NCBI GenBank assembly: GCA_009829735.1
Contig: CM020620.1
Span: forward strand, 14,691,420 to 14,755,419
DNA length: 64,000 bases
Direction: 5' to 3'
Source of the DNA: Pyropia yezoensis
Lineage: Eukaryota; Rhodophyta; Bangiophyceae; Bangiales; Bangiaceae
In this document: positions 28,968 to 38,623 of the stretch, piece after piece
How positions within the stretch are numbered: position 1 is the stretch's first letter
Layout: each line of letters begins with the position of its first letter
The notes under the pieces: generated by a model
What the model saw: only the letters and a program-made list of their open reading frames with translations
The model's database searches: none
What the model was told of the DNA's origin: nothing
Program-made: the position numbers and the translations under genes

Positions 28968-31157
28968 TCAGTTCAGGTCAGCTGCGTCGCCCTTTGTCGG
29001 TCCCTTGCCCGGGTACGCAGCAACGATCCAGTTATCAGACCGATACGACCCACATGGCCGGCGGAGTGACTGGCTCTCCAGCTCCAGGTTGCATGTGAAG
29101 GTACATAACATCACGAACCGGGTGGGGGCAGACTCCTGCAACGTCGACCACTCCACTGTCTCGCCGTCCTCCGGCCCACCTTGCACATGGCCGGAGTCAA
29201 GGGCCAGCTGGAACAGGTGGTGCATGTCAGAGGACACGGGGTTGAACTCCATCGGAGCGATAGGAGTCAGCACCGGGCTCCGCTGTTCAGCCGAGGCATC
29301 CGAGTCACCTGCGGCACCCGCCGCACCTCCGGCACCCGCTTCACCTCCGGCACCAGCATCACCAGCCGTACCTGCCGCTCGCGCGGTACCCGCGGCACGT
29401 CGGGCACCAGCATCACCAGCCGTACCCGCCGCTCGCGCGGTACCCGCGGCACGTTGGGCACCTGGAGCCACTGCCGCACCCGCCGCTCGCGCGGTACCCG
29501 CGGCACGTGGGGCACCTGGAGCCCCTGCCGCACCCGCCGCACCTGCCGCACCTGGAGCATCTGCCGCACTCACGGCACCTGCCGCACCCGTGGCAACTGC
29601 CGTACCAGCCGAACCTGCGGCAACCGCCGCACCCGCGGCACCTGCGGCACGCGCCGCACCTGCGAGACCCGCCGCACTGGCGGCACCGGCGGCATTAGCG
29701 GTACGAGCCGCACCTACAGCTCCCCCCACACGCCGTGAAGGACCAGCTGCTTCTTGTGCAGCTCCGGCCGGCGGTGCAGCAGCACGGTCCGTCGCCCCAG
29801 CCACGTACCGTGACAACGATCCAGGCTCGACAACCGTAGCAGCAGCCTCCCAAGAAGCCGCAGCGTTGATCGCCGCTGGTAGAGCAGCAACTCCGTCCGC
29901 CGATGGTGCAGCATCCGCAGCGTCCACCGGTGGAGCGACCCCAACCGAAACAGGTTGAACCGCGTCCCGTAACCCCCCTCCCGGTGCGTCGCCCACAGTA
30001 GCAGCCGCCGGAGCTGGTGCCACACCGGGGGTCCCATTCGATCCAGCTTCCGGACTGGGGCCGGGCAGCAACGGTGCATCTCTGTTTACGCCCGTCGACA
30101 CCCTCTCCTCGAATTCCTCGAGGCGTCCCTCTGCTCGCGCCGCTATCCAATCTTTCGAGGCGAAGATGATCTCGTATCTGCCGCCAACGTCGAAGGACAA
30201 CACTTGCCGGAATTCGTTCCTGAGGAACACTGCGCGGAGCGAGGCGTGGAGAGATTCCGTGCGGGTGGCCCAATCCACTGGGCCGCGTCGACGGGCGCCC
30301 CCCGCCCCCGCCTTCTCCCGGGCATTCCCAACGCCCGCCGCTGCCGCCGCCGCCACCACCACTGGTGGGGCGGGGGGCGGCCGCCCGCCGCGGCCACGCA
30401 GCCGGGGGAGGCCCGCGCGGGCCGCGGTGCCGTGGCGACACGCCCCGCCGACGCTACCGCTGCCACCGCCGTCCGCAACGTGTGGGGGGGGCGGCCGACG
30501 CCGTGGCGGCGGCGGCGGCGGCGGCGGCGCGCCGTCGGCAGTGGTCGGTGGTGGGGTTGGTGGTGGTGGTGGTGGAGGTGGGCGTGGTGCTGCTGCTGAT
30601 GGGTGGGGGCGGAGGCCAGCCGACTCCGTTGCCGCCTCCACAGCTACGGCTGCCGCCACGCCGCCACGCCGCCACGCCACCACGCGGTGCCAGCTGGTGC
30701 GAGACTTTTCAGCCTGAGCTGGCGATCGCGGTTGGCACCGCGTCGGCGGCGTCGGCCGCGGACCGTTTCCTGTGGACAATAACCCGGTTTTTATGCTTGT
30801 TATTTGGCCCAGGAAATACACATTGCAGGCCAGGAAACGCCCTGGAAACCCTCTCAATAAGACAACGAATCGATAACGGAACGCCGTTGAGAGTACACCA
30901 GAGCAGAGAACATGACGTATGCTGTCCTCGGGAGCATCTGTAATGAAAGAACGCGGCAGTGACGCCACTATCCAGCACTGACGGTTCGGTTGCACAGAAC
31001 GTCTCGGATGCGCTCCCGAGAAACGCCCGGACTCGACGCCGGGCTGTCCGAACGCGGCGGGACGCGCATATGTCGAGCAGACACCCGGGCGTTCCGGGCT
31101 CGGGCTTTCGTCAGGTTCAGATCCGACGAGATGCTGCAGGCGAAGCGGCAGGAGCAT
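28968..31157 (-). CDS. Long ORF with RRM-like patch and Ala-repeat block, unrecognised
   Basis: The frame is open for 729 codons from the ATG at 31157. Only parts look like protein. Around 30095-30290 it reads LHASLRAVFLRNEFRQVL and FDVGGRYEIIFASKDWIAA, then EGRLEEFEERV, resembling a small alpha/beta nucleic-acid-binding fold such as those in element-encoded ORF1 or gag proteins. About 29300-29720 is an Ala/Gly/Thr repeat of roughly 60 bp per unit (AARAAGTAGDAGA). The C-terminal 110 residues are ordinary (for example FNPVSSDMHHLFQLALDSG). The N-terminal 150 residues cross a dispersed 109-bp repeat and are doubtful, so the start may be wrong or an exon boundary missed. It may belong to a mobile element. 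Confidence 0.4.
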   Translation of the reverse strand: MLLPLRLQHLVGSEPDESPSPERPGVCSTYARPAAFGQPGVESGRFSGAHPRRSVQPNRQCWIVASLPRSFITDAPEDSIRHVLCSGVLSTAFRYRFVVLLRGFPGRFLACNVYFLGQITSIKTGLLSTGNGPRPTPPTRCQPRSPAQAEKSRTSWHRVVAWRRGGVAAAVAVEAATESAGLRPHPSAAAPRPPPPPPPPTPPPTTADGAPPPPPPPPRRRPPPPHVADGGGSGSVGGACRHGTAARAGLPRLRGRGGRPPPAPPVVVAAAAAAGVGNAREKAGAGGARRRGPVDWATRTESLHASLRAVFLRNEFRQVLSFDVGGRYEIIFASKDWIAARAEGRLEEFEERVSTGVNRDAPLLPGPSPEAGSNGTPGVAPAPAAATVGDAPGGGLRDAVQPVSVGVAPPVDAADAAPSADGVAALPAAINAAASWEAAATVVEPGSLSRYVAGATDRAAAPPAGAAQEAAGPSRRVGGAVGAARTANAAGAASAAGLAGAARAAGAAGAAVAAGSAGTAVATGAAGAVSAADAPGAAGAAGAAGAPGAPRAAGTARAAGAAVAPGAQRAAGTARAAGTAGDAGARRAAGTARAAGTAGDAGAGGEAGAGGAAGAAGDSDASAEQRSPVLTPIAPMEFNPVSSDMHHLFQLALDSGHVQGGPEDGETVEWSTLQESAPTRFVMLCTFTCNLELESQSLRRPCGSYRSDNWIVAAYPGKGPTKGDAADLN
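29300..29720. repeat. Tandem repeat coding for Ala-rich peptide
   Basis: The plus strand repeats CGCTCGCGCGGTACCCGCGG followed by variants of CACCTGCCGCACC. The longer period is about 60 bp and the short period 9-15 bp. It lies inside the ORF at 28968-31157. Confidence 0.7.
30612..30720. repeat. Dispersed direct repeat, right copy (109 bp)
   Basis: This is the partner of 25733-25841 with about three mismatches, in the same orientation. After 30720 the two copies diverge at once. Confidence 0.85.
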
Positions 31158-31539
31158 CCAGCATGCGTCTGGTTGACAGTAAATAGTTCAATGGACAGGA
31201 TGACTTGTAGGCACCTCTCTTCGTCATGAACTTCACGTAGATGAGACTACCTTTCCTGTCCAGTATATCCACGAATGGGACGATTCTAACTCCTATAGAC
31301 TGGGGCGGGAGCTGACTTAAACGTCATGCTTAGGGAAAGACTTGTGCCTAATACATGCATAGAATGATACATGGTACGTTGCAGAAAAAAGATACACGGA
31401 GCGTTCTTTTCTCATTCCTCCGAGAACCTTTGGGCCACAGGCCGGAGCCAATCAGGTGCCTTGACGGTATGGCCCGGTGTAATGGGCCCCACATGAGCGG
31501 TGGTGGGTCCCTTTCGGGAAACCCTGCCAGCGTGCTCAT

Positions 31540-31715
31540 TAAGTGAGACGGCGGGAGGGGGCTACACGGGGCGGGGTAGGCCACGACACGGGGGGTCGGA
31601 CCGGTGCCGCGGGCAGCATCGACGACGGCGGGCTCAGCGACGACGACTGTGACGACGACGACGACGATGGCGACGACGGCGGCGGCAGCAGCAGCGACGG
31701 CGGCGACGGCGGCTG

Positions 31716-31747
<32 letters not shown>

Positions 31748-32300
31748 GCGGTGGCGTCGGCGGTGGCGTCGGCGGCGGTGGCAACGTCGGCGGCAGCGGC
31801 GACGACGGCGAGTTCGGGGGGGGAGGGGGGGGACTGCGGTGGCGGCGGTGGCAACGGCGATGGCGGCGGCGGCAGTGGCGTCGCCGACGAAGCGTTTTGG
31901 GGGGGGGAGGGCGGGGATGGCGGCGGCGACGTCAGCGGCTTCGGCGGAATGGACGGCGGCAGCGACGACGGCGTGTCGGGGGGGGGGCGGGGGAGGGCTC
32001 GGCGACGTCAGCGGCGGCGGCGGCATCGACGGCAGCAGCGACGACGGCGTGTTGGGGGGGGGGGGGGGGGGGCGGCGGCGATGACGGCGGCGGCGGGGAC
32101 GGCGACGACGCTGGTGGCGTCGGCTGCTGTGGCGGCCTGCCCGGCGGCTGAGGCGGAGGTCGTGGCCACACTGCGTGTGCCGGTGCCCGGGGCGGCGGCG
32201 GCCCCGCGGGCCTGGGTGCCCATGGTGGCGGCCGCCGTGGTCGACGAGGCGGCCATGGTGACCGCAGCTGCAGCGGCGGTGATGGCTACGATTTTTCGGG
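31540..32300. repeat. (GGCGAC/GGCGGC)n simple-repeat field
   Basis: This is dense GGC/GAC trinucleotide-type sequence with a 19-G tract at 32054-32072. It is open in nearly all frames as Gly/Asp-, Ala/Thr- or Pro/Ser-rich peptides. I regard the frames as products of the repeat. Confidence 0.75.
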
Positions 32301-35300
32301 GCAGAGAGGGGCAGTGGTTGACGGCCTTCTTTGTTGTGGGGTAGGGGAGTGCGCCTGGTGGCGGCGGCGGGGATGGTTTTTGATCGAGGGAGGGTGGCCG
32401 CGATAGCGACACGCGCTGTTCAATGGCGGTTGGGTTGATAGAGGGAGGAAGAGAGCGGGGGTATGGGGAGAGCTCTAGGCGGCCTGGGGGTACGGCAGCT
32501 GGGGTAAAGTAACCGTTGTACATGGAACGGGGTGGGCGACGGCGTCGACAGTGGCGGTGTTACCGGCGCCGCCGGCGCTGATTTTTTGTCGTAGGAGGGG
32601 CAGGCTTGCCCGGCCGAGCTCAGGGTGGCTGCGCGGCCGACGCGGAGGTTCTCCCGGGCAAGTGGGAGCTGTTTGGCTTGGCTGAGCACTTGGCTTGGTG
32701 CGGGTGGGAAGAGAATATGTGAGGTAAAGCAGGAGCAGGGCGTTGCTGGAGCTGTTTTCGGGGGGTCTCGGGAGAGACACAGTTTTCTTTACGGACAAAA
32801 CATCAGCAAGGACCTTCGTGCTGCCCGCCTCTCCTCTAATACGAGGCATCAACACCCCCATGCCACAGATGCGCGGGGAGCGGTCCCCATCGCCCCCGCT
32901 GGTCGCGCACGTTGGCGCGTGCGGTCAAGTATCCCTCTGGGCCCTGGTCCCCTCTCGGCCGCCCTCTATGCACGGGAGGAGCCCCGCCGAAGTCCCGGCA
33001 TCGGGGACCGCCGCGGCAGGCGTGGGGCGGGTCAGTCTTTGTCTCCCCAAGGCGTCCAATCCAGAAGAGGGGTCCAGGAGGGGAAGGGGGGGGAGAGGCT
33101 CCTTCATCATGAGTCGGGGGGGGGCGTGCCAGAGATGCCTGAACCTGAACAGGCAAGGGGCACATGAAGACCAGGCTTCTTCGTGGACCAATCAAACGAG
33201 CCCATGACATGGACCATTTCCCTCAAGGACAGCGTTCTCAAAAATAGGGACCCCCACACGGAAAAAAGTCCTCAAAACAATGGCCTCCAACCTTCCCCGG
33301 GCTCCTCCCGTAAATCGAGCACCCCTCTTCCAAGCCTCAGTTTGCACATGGGCCCGGACCGACCCCCGAGCCGGGCAAAGAAGTGCGAAAAGGATGGCCC
33401 CATTTCAGGGTCGACGGCACCCGGTCCACGCGGGGTGCCCCTGAGAGAGGTACACCGGCCGGGAGACACACGGACCGCATGAGTTCTCGTGGGGCACTGT
33501 GATCCTTCTGTCAGCATGGCCGCCGCCAACCCCGTCATGGCCGGTCTCCTACCCGGGCCCGAGCCGAGAAGAACCTCCATGTATCTTTTTTGTGCAACGC
33601 ACCATAGTGTTTCCCGGGGGCTCAACCATCCTTTCCCCACCAGGATAACTTGCTAAGAAGGGCAGCCCAGCCTTAGCAATTCGACCCATTCAAATATAGA
33701 CTTAGCATAAAGTTCAGTGCCACATCAATAGATGTCATAGACAGCATTTTCGGTTGTGGCGAAGGTCCCGCGGCGCCACAAACTCGGCGCCACGTCATTG
33801 TGGCATGTCATCGACCGTGGGTCAGTTGGCCGTCGCGACGCTCCTCTCACGGCCATCCCACCCCACACGAGTTGGGGGGCCCGCCCGGCGCGTCCAGGCC
33901 AGCTCTCTATGCCGTCGGAAGGTATGCAACCAATCGACATCGAGCTTTGATTTCCGAGCCCCTTGATGGGGCCAATGGAACTCAAACGATTTTTTGACGT
34001 GTACCAATGGTAATCAAACGATTCTAGTGCTCTGCTCCACGTGTGGGAAAAAAATGTCAATGTCTTCGAAACGTCGTGGAGTACGTCGTGGCGAATGCCA
34101 CATGTCTCGGGTCGTTCTCATTGCTGCGCCATATCTCTTTAACGACTTGCTTAGTCCCCATTCCAGCTGGCTGACCAGGCGTCCGGGAGTTCAATCCGCG
34201 GCTACAGGACTTTCAAGTCGCGCCTCGCAGGCGGGCAAGCCACCGCCACCGGAACGACCACCTCTTTACATACCCGCCATTGGCACCGCGACTCGACGAC
34301 GCGCCCGTATCCAAGGTCATCAGTAAAATGCGCCACACCATTGAGGCCCCCATCCAATGGAACCATTATGAGGCATGCCTTTATGGTATCCCTTGGTCCC
34401 ACTACGAGGGGTGCCCTAATGGTGCCCTGACAGCGCGGTCCATTGGCACCGTTTTTTTTTTGAATGGTCACGTTTTTTGGAACGGGCAGATGTTTCATGG
34501 CCACGGACATTCTTTTTGATATCCTATCCAGCACACCCTCACCTACGGTGAGACTCCAGTCTCCAAGGTCCCTACCGCCGCTCCGCCGCTAGCAACATGT
34601 ACGCGTTGCGAGAACCAGCCGGCTGCGCGGAGGTGGGGGCACCGTCGACCAGCAAGCTACACGCGCGGCGCCTCCCTCCACGGGCCCAACCTCGCGTCCA
34701 CCGTCACTAACGCCAGTCTTGCCATGCTGCGGTCCGTGCAGAACCCTCCCCTCCATGCTTCCCTCCCCACTGCCGCATGCGCCCACAAAAAACTCACTGC
34801 CGCAAACGGCGTGCCCGTCAGAAGTCGTTCCGCACCCGACCGTTGCCCCCCCCACTTACGTACCTGTCTCCATGCCCATCCACCACGCCGGGCGCTGTAC
34901 CTCTGCGGAGGTATTAATGGCATGACCACATCAGCGTCCGCCGTACCGATAGGTGAACAAACATCCGTAGCCGCAAGCAGGGCCGGAGCGTGAGCGGCAG
35001 ATGGCGCAGACTCAAGGAACAACGATGGGGCAGCAGCGTTGGCAGCTGCTCCAGCCGCCTTTCGTGCCACCCCCGTCACCTCGGCCGCAGACGCCCCATC
35101 AATAAAGACCCACCCACCCTTCCACACGGCCCCCACCGCGGCCGCCGCCAGAACCCCTCTTGTCCCCGCGCACCCCCCTTCTCCCTTCTCCCCATCACAT
35201 CCCTTGCCTCAACATCCTCGGCCATCTTCACCCCCTCGCCCTTCTCACTTACCCCTCCGTTACCGCGTCCCTCCTCGTCCCCATCCTTGTCGTCGTCCCT

Positions 35301-35895
35301 GCCCGAGCCCTCCTCGCTGTCCCACGCTCCCTCGCCGTCCACGCCCCACGCTCCTCGAGCGGACAAGCCGTGCGCCCCACGACCAAGTCGAAGTGCTTGC
35401 GGAGGGCTGGTGGCCGTTGTGCCCGCACAGTTGGCGGTCCCACCCTTTTCTTTCCCGTTGTCAGCAACGCTTTGCCGAGGCGCTGCGTGACGCCGCACCA
35501 ACCACGGCGTGGACGTGCCCCCCCCCGCACCCTCCTGCCACGAAGAGACTTGCACTCACTGCCCCTCAAAACGGCCCGCAGGACGCGGGCGGTGCGGCGC
35601 CACTGCTCAGCAGGCCGTGGCTTGGTCTTTGACGGAAATAATTCTGCGAGGGGGGTCGCTCTCGGAACTCTGTGACGGGCCCCCGCTCAGACTGATCATT
35701 GAGCCTACCCCTGTGAAAGGTCATTAAACCCACCTCTCAATGACACCAAAATGACTCAGTTACGGGACCCACCATTCGCCCATTGGAAGCTCAATAGGTG
35801 AATCGACGTCTAATCGACCCCTCAATGGGCGCGCGCACGTTTAGTGATGGTCATGGCCTCGCTTGTCAGGACGAAAGCGCAGCGTCCGCCCCCTC
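32301..35895. other. Long stretch without a confident gene
   Basis: It contains a near-duplicate of CCAATGGNAATCAAACGATT at 33972 and 34004, several CATTGG/CAATGG-rich patches (34330-34460, 35690-35830), and minus-strand frames at 34657-35555 with charged, low-complexity content. None has a recognisable domain. The AT content rises between 33600 and 34600. Confidence 0.4.
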
Positions 35896-38623
35896 TCACG
35901 TGCACTCTCCCCGAGATGTACCCGCCGCAGACGAGTTTGCTGCATTCGCTGAAGAAGATCCCTTCTCTTGTTCTGCGGAGATGAAGCGAGTGCGCATGAA
36001 GCTCGGAATAACTTGGTTGAGCTCGTCCAAGCTTGTGACGCACAATCCAGGCCGGTCCAAGAAGAACTGCACATCCATCAACTGCTTGGTGTCGTCGCTC
36101 AAGCGCTTGTTCGTGAAAAACATGAAGATCATCTCGTCGCCGTCCTGCCGCCAACGCTTGGTCAACGTAGTCACAGTGCTGTACCACTTGTCTATGTCCG
36201 TGAGCGCGACAGTAACAGCATTGCTGGTCTTCTTTGTCTGCACAAGGATGTACGCATGGCCGCCTTGCTCGGGCTCAAGAGGAACGGCACAGTACAAGTC
36301 GATCGCCATCGTGCCGGCGCAGGTCATAACGACACTTCTCCGTACATCCACCTCTTCAACATCGTCTGTCCCATGAGCGCGACTCGCCAACACGTGAAAC
36401 GCCTTGTTCTCCAGCAGCGTCGCCTTCTTGGTAAAGAGCTGGAAGCTCTGCACGAAAACGCCACGCACATCATCGCCGAGGGCAAGGGCGAGGTCTGGCA
36501 GTAGAGAAGCACCACGCGCTCCAGTGAACACCTCACGCATCTTCAGCGACGTTGCTCGCAGTCCAGGAGCCAGCCTCGCCCGGAGGCAGTACGCCAAAGC
36601 GAACTCGACGTCCCGCCACGAGGATGACACGAGGCTAAACAGGTTCGGGGGGAAGACGTGCGCAACAGGCCATCGGCGGAGCTGCACGAGTGGCACACGC
36701 AAGACGAAGTAGGCCCCATCCACAAAGTCTGTCTCCACCTCTCCCGACCGCACGGCGCTCTCCAGCACCTTGACGCCTTCAACCTTGGACCCGACGACAG
36801 ACAAGACATCCCGATGCACTCGAGTCTGCGACAGCACAAGATAAGCCAGAGTCTCGCAGCGGCGTGCCTTCCTTGAGAGGGGTACTCGACGGAGAACTTT
36901 GGACACCACAACCGCCCAGTCGGAGATGATCGTCGTGCCCGCTGGCGCCTTGTTCACGGAGCTGCTGATGGCGTCGCCCAAGACGACAAGAAAGCGCGGC
37001 CTGTAGTCCACATCCGCCATGGCAATGCGCGCCTCCTCACCCGCGAGCAGCCGCACAATGTCCTCGCGTACGACGTGGCTCTTGGCTGCGCCGAGTACGA
37101 CGTCGGCAACTAGAGCGGCCGCGTCGTCCTGGTCAAGTCGGTCAGGCCGGAAAGGGATTTCCGTGAGCTTGTCGGTGACCGCAAAGTCAAGGCCCGTGAC
37201 CGGGGTGCCCGACACAACAGGCAAAAAGCTCACACGCACACCGGCCGAGCTCGCATCATCTCGCGCCCAGTTGTTGATCGCACTCAGCATCTCCTTGAAG
37301 CAAACCATCACCTTCTTCTTGGAAAAAGTAGGAAGTTTCAACCCTGTCGTTGTAGAGACCTTGTGGCGTCTCGTCAGCGCCCCAAGGTACATCTGGTACT
37401 CATCGAGGTGAATCACGAGCAGTACGCCGCTGATAGACGGCACCGCGGCGGATGATCCGGCTCGCTCCAGTACACCATCCACGACGGCACGAAGCACCTT
37501 GGCTGTCGTCAGGCCGTTTAGGGTGCCACCGTTCAATTCTTGCACCTCGCTCATGGAAAGGCCAAGGTAGCGCGCAGCCAGGCGCACTGCAATATTTGCG
37601 TCCATGCTGCTCGAATCGACGTCCTCGTCAAGTGCAAGCCCGTTGCCAAAGTCGATGAAGAGCCCAATAGCGATGGCCGGCGACGCGTCGTCCGGTGCGA
37701 GAAGTTGCTGCAGGGCTCCGTCGGGCTCCTCCAGACGCCGAAGGACTTCGAACCCCAGACGCGTCTTGCCTGACCCGGCGGGCCCTTCAGCAAGCAAGAC
37801 GTCCGACTTCTCGTCTCGGGGCTTCAAAGCCGACTTCGCAGACAGCTCGAGCTGCCTCATCGCCGCAGCGTTGCCACGTAAAGTGTACAAAGCGTTATCA
37901 GCAAACGGCCGCGCGTACTGCGAGATGACTGGCGGTGCACTGCAGCCTCGCAACCGGTTCAACAGCTCAGCCGTCTGTACAAGAAGAGGAAGAACAAGGA
38001 AATAGAAGGGGGCGCCCACTGCAGGGACAAATGCGTTTAATGATTCAGGTAGGGTCAGTGCCGAGGCATGAGTATGTCAGAAGTACCAGGACATGAAGGG
38101 CACGCATTACCCATAGCAATCTACAGTCCGACTGTTCAGCATGGCGCACAAGCCACCCAAGTGTACAGCAGACTCTACGGCAGGAGACGGACCAACTTAC
38201 TGAGCCCTTGAGCGGCAAGTGCTTCGGTGATAACAGTTTGCCACGGCAGACCTGCAAATCTTGCCGCACCTGGGCAGCCAACCCGTTGAGGTGGATGAGC
38301 ATAGACCCAAGCACTGCCCTGTCTTGACCTGTCGCATCCTCCCAACGCGCCGTTACGTCCTCGATACGCGTATTCAACTCGGACTGCTCGCGCGCCAGCT
38401 CCTGAACATTCTTAGCCTGCCACAAGTACCGCCAAAACGCATTCAAAGCGAGAGATGACAGCGAATGTGGGCCGACGAACAAAGTTAGTGTGTTGCAAGC
38501 AGGAGGGACTGCTCAAGACGCAAAAGCAACCTCAGGTACATCCCGAAGCCATAGGACGTCATACAACTCCGCACGTTTATCAGGAAGACGACAGAGTCCA
38601 GAGCACAAAACGTACGGATTCAT
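35896..38623 (-). CDS. CR-type (Crinkler/RHS-like) P-loop NTPase fused to a restriction-endonuclease-fold domain; appears whole
   Basis: The proposed gene has three exons on the minus strand: 38623-38540, 38416-38201 and 37974-35896. The second intron is strong (donor GTAAGTTGG; acceptor after a long pyrimidine run, TTGTACAG); the first is weaker (donor GTACCT, acceptor GGCAG). All junctions are in phase and give 792 residues. Residues 29-100 form a probable coiled coil (VQELAREQSELNTRIEDV). The Walker A motif is EGPAGSGKT (about 163-171), Walker B LLVIHLDE (about 285-292) and a sensor-like LPVVSGT follows. The C-terminus carries an endonuclease-like core with Asp about 659 (AIDLY) and the Q-x-K pair (LVQTK, Lys about 681). 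This NTPase-plus-nuclease layout is known from Crinklers of oomycetes and chytrids and from trypanosome RHS proteins. No secretion signal is visible, so an effector role is not supported; a nuclear or anti-element role is possible. Confidence 0.75.

Noticed and set aside
31543-32344. Long Gly/Asp- and Ala-rich ORFs
   Set aside because: All frames are open because of GGC/GAC repeats; no non-repetitive protein segment is present.
34140-34205. tRNA-like stretch with GTTCAATCC
   Set aside because: The B-box-like nonamer is there, but no A box at the right distance and no cloverleaf pairing could be found by eye.
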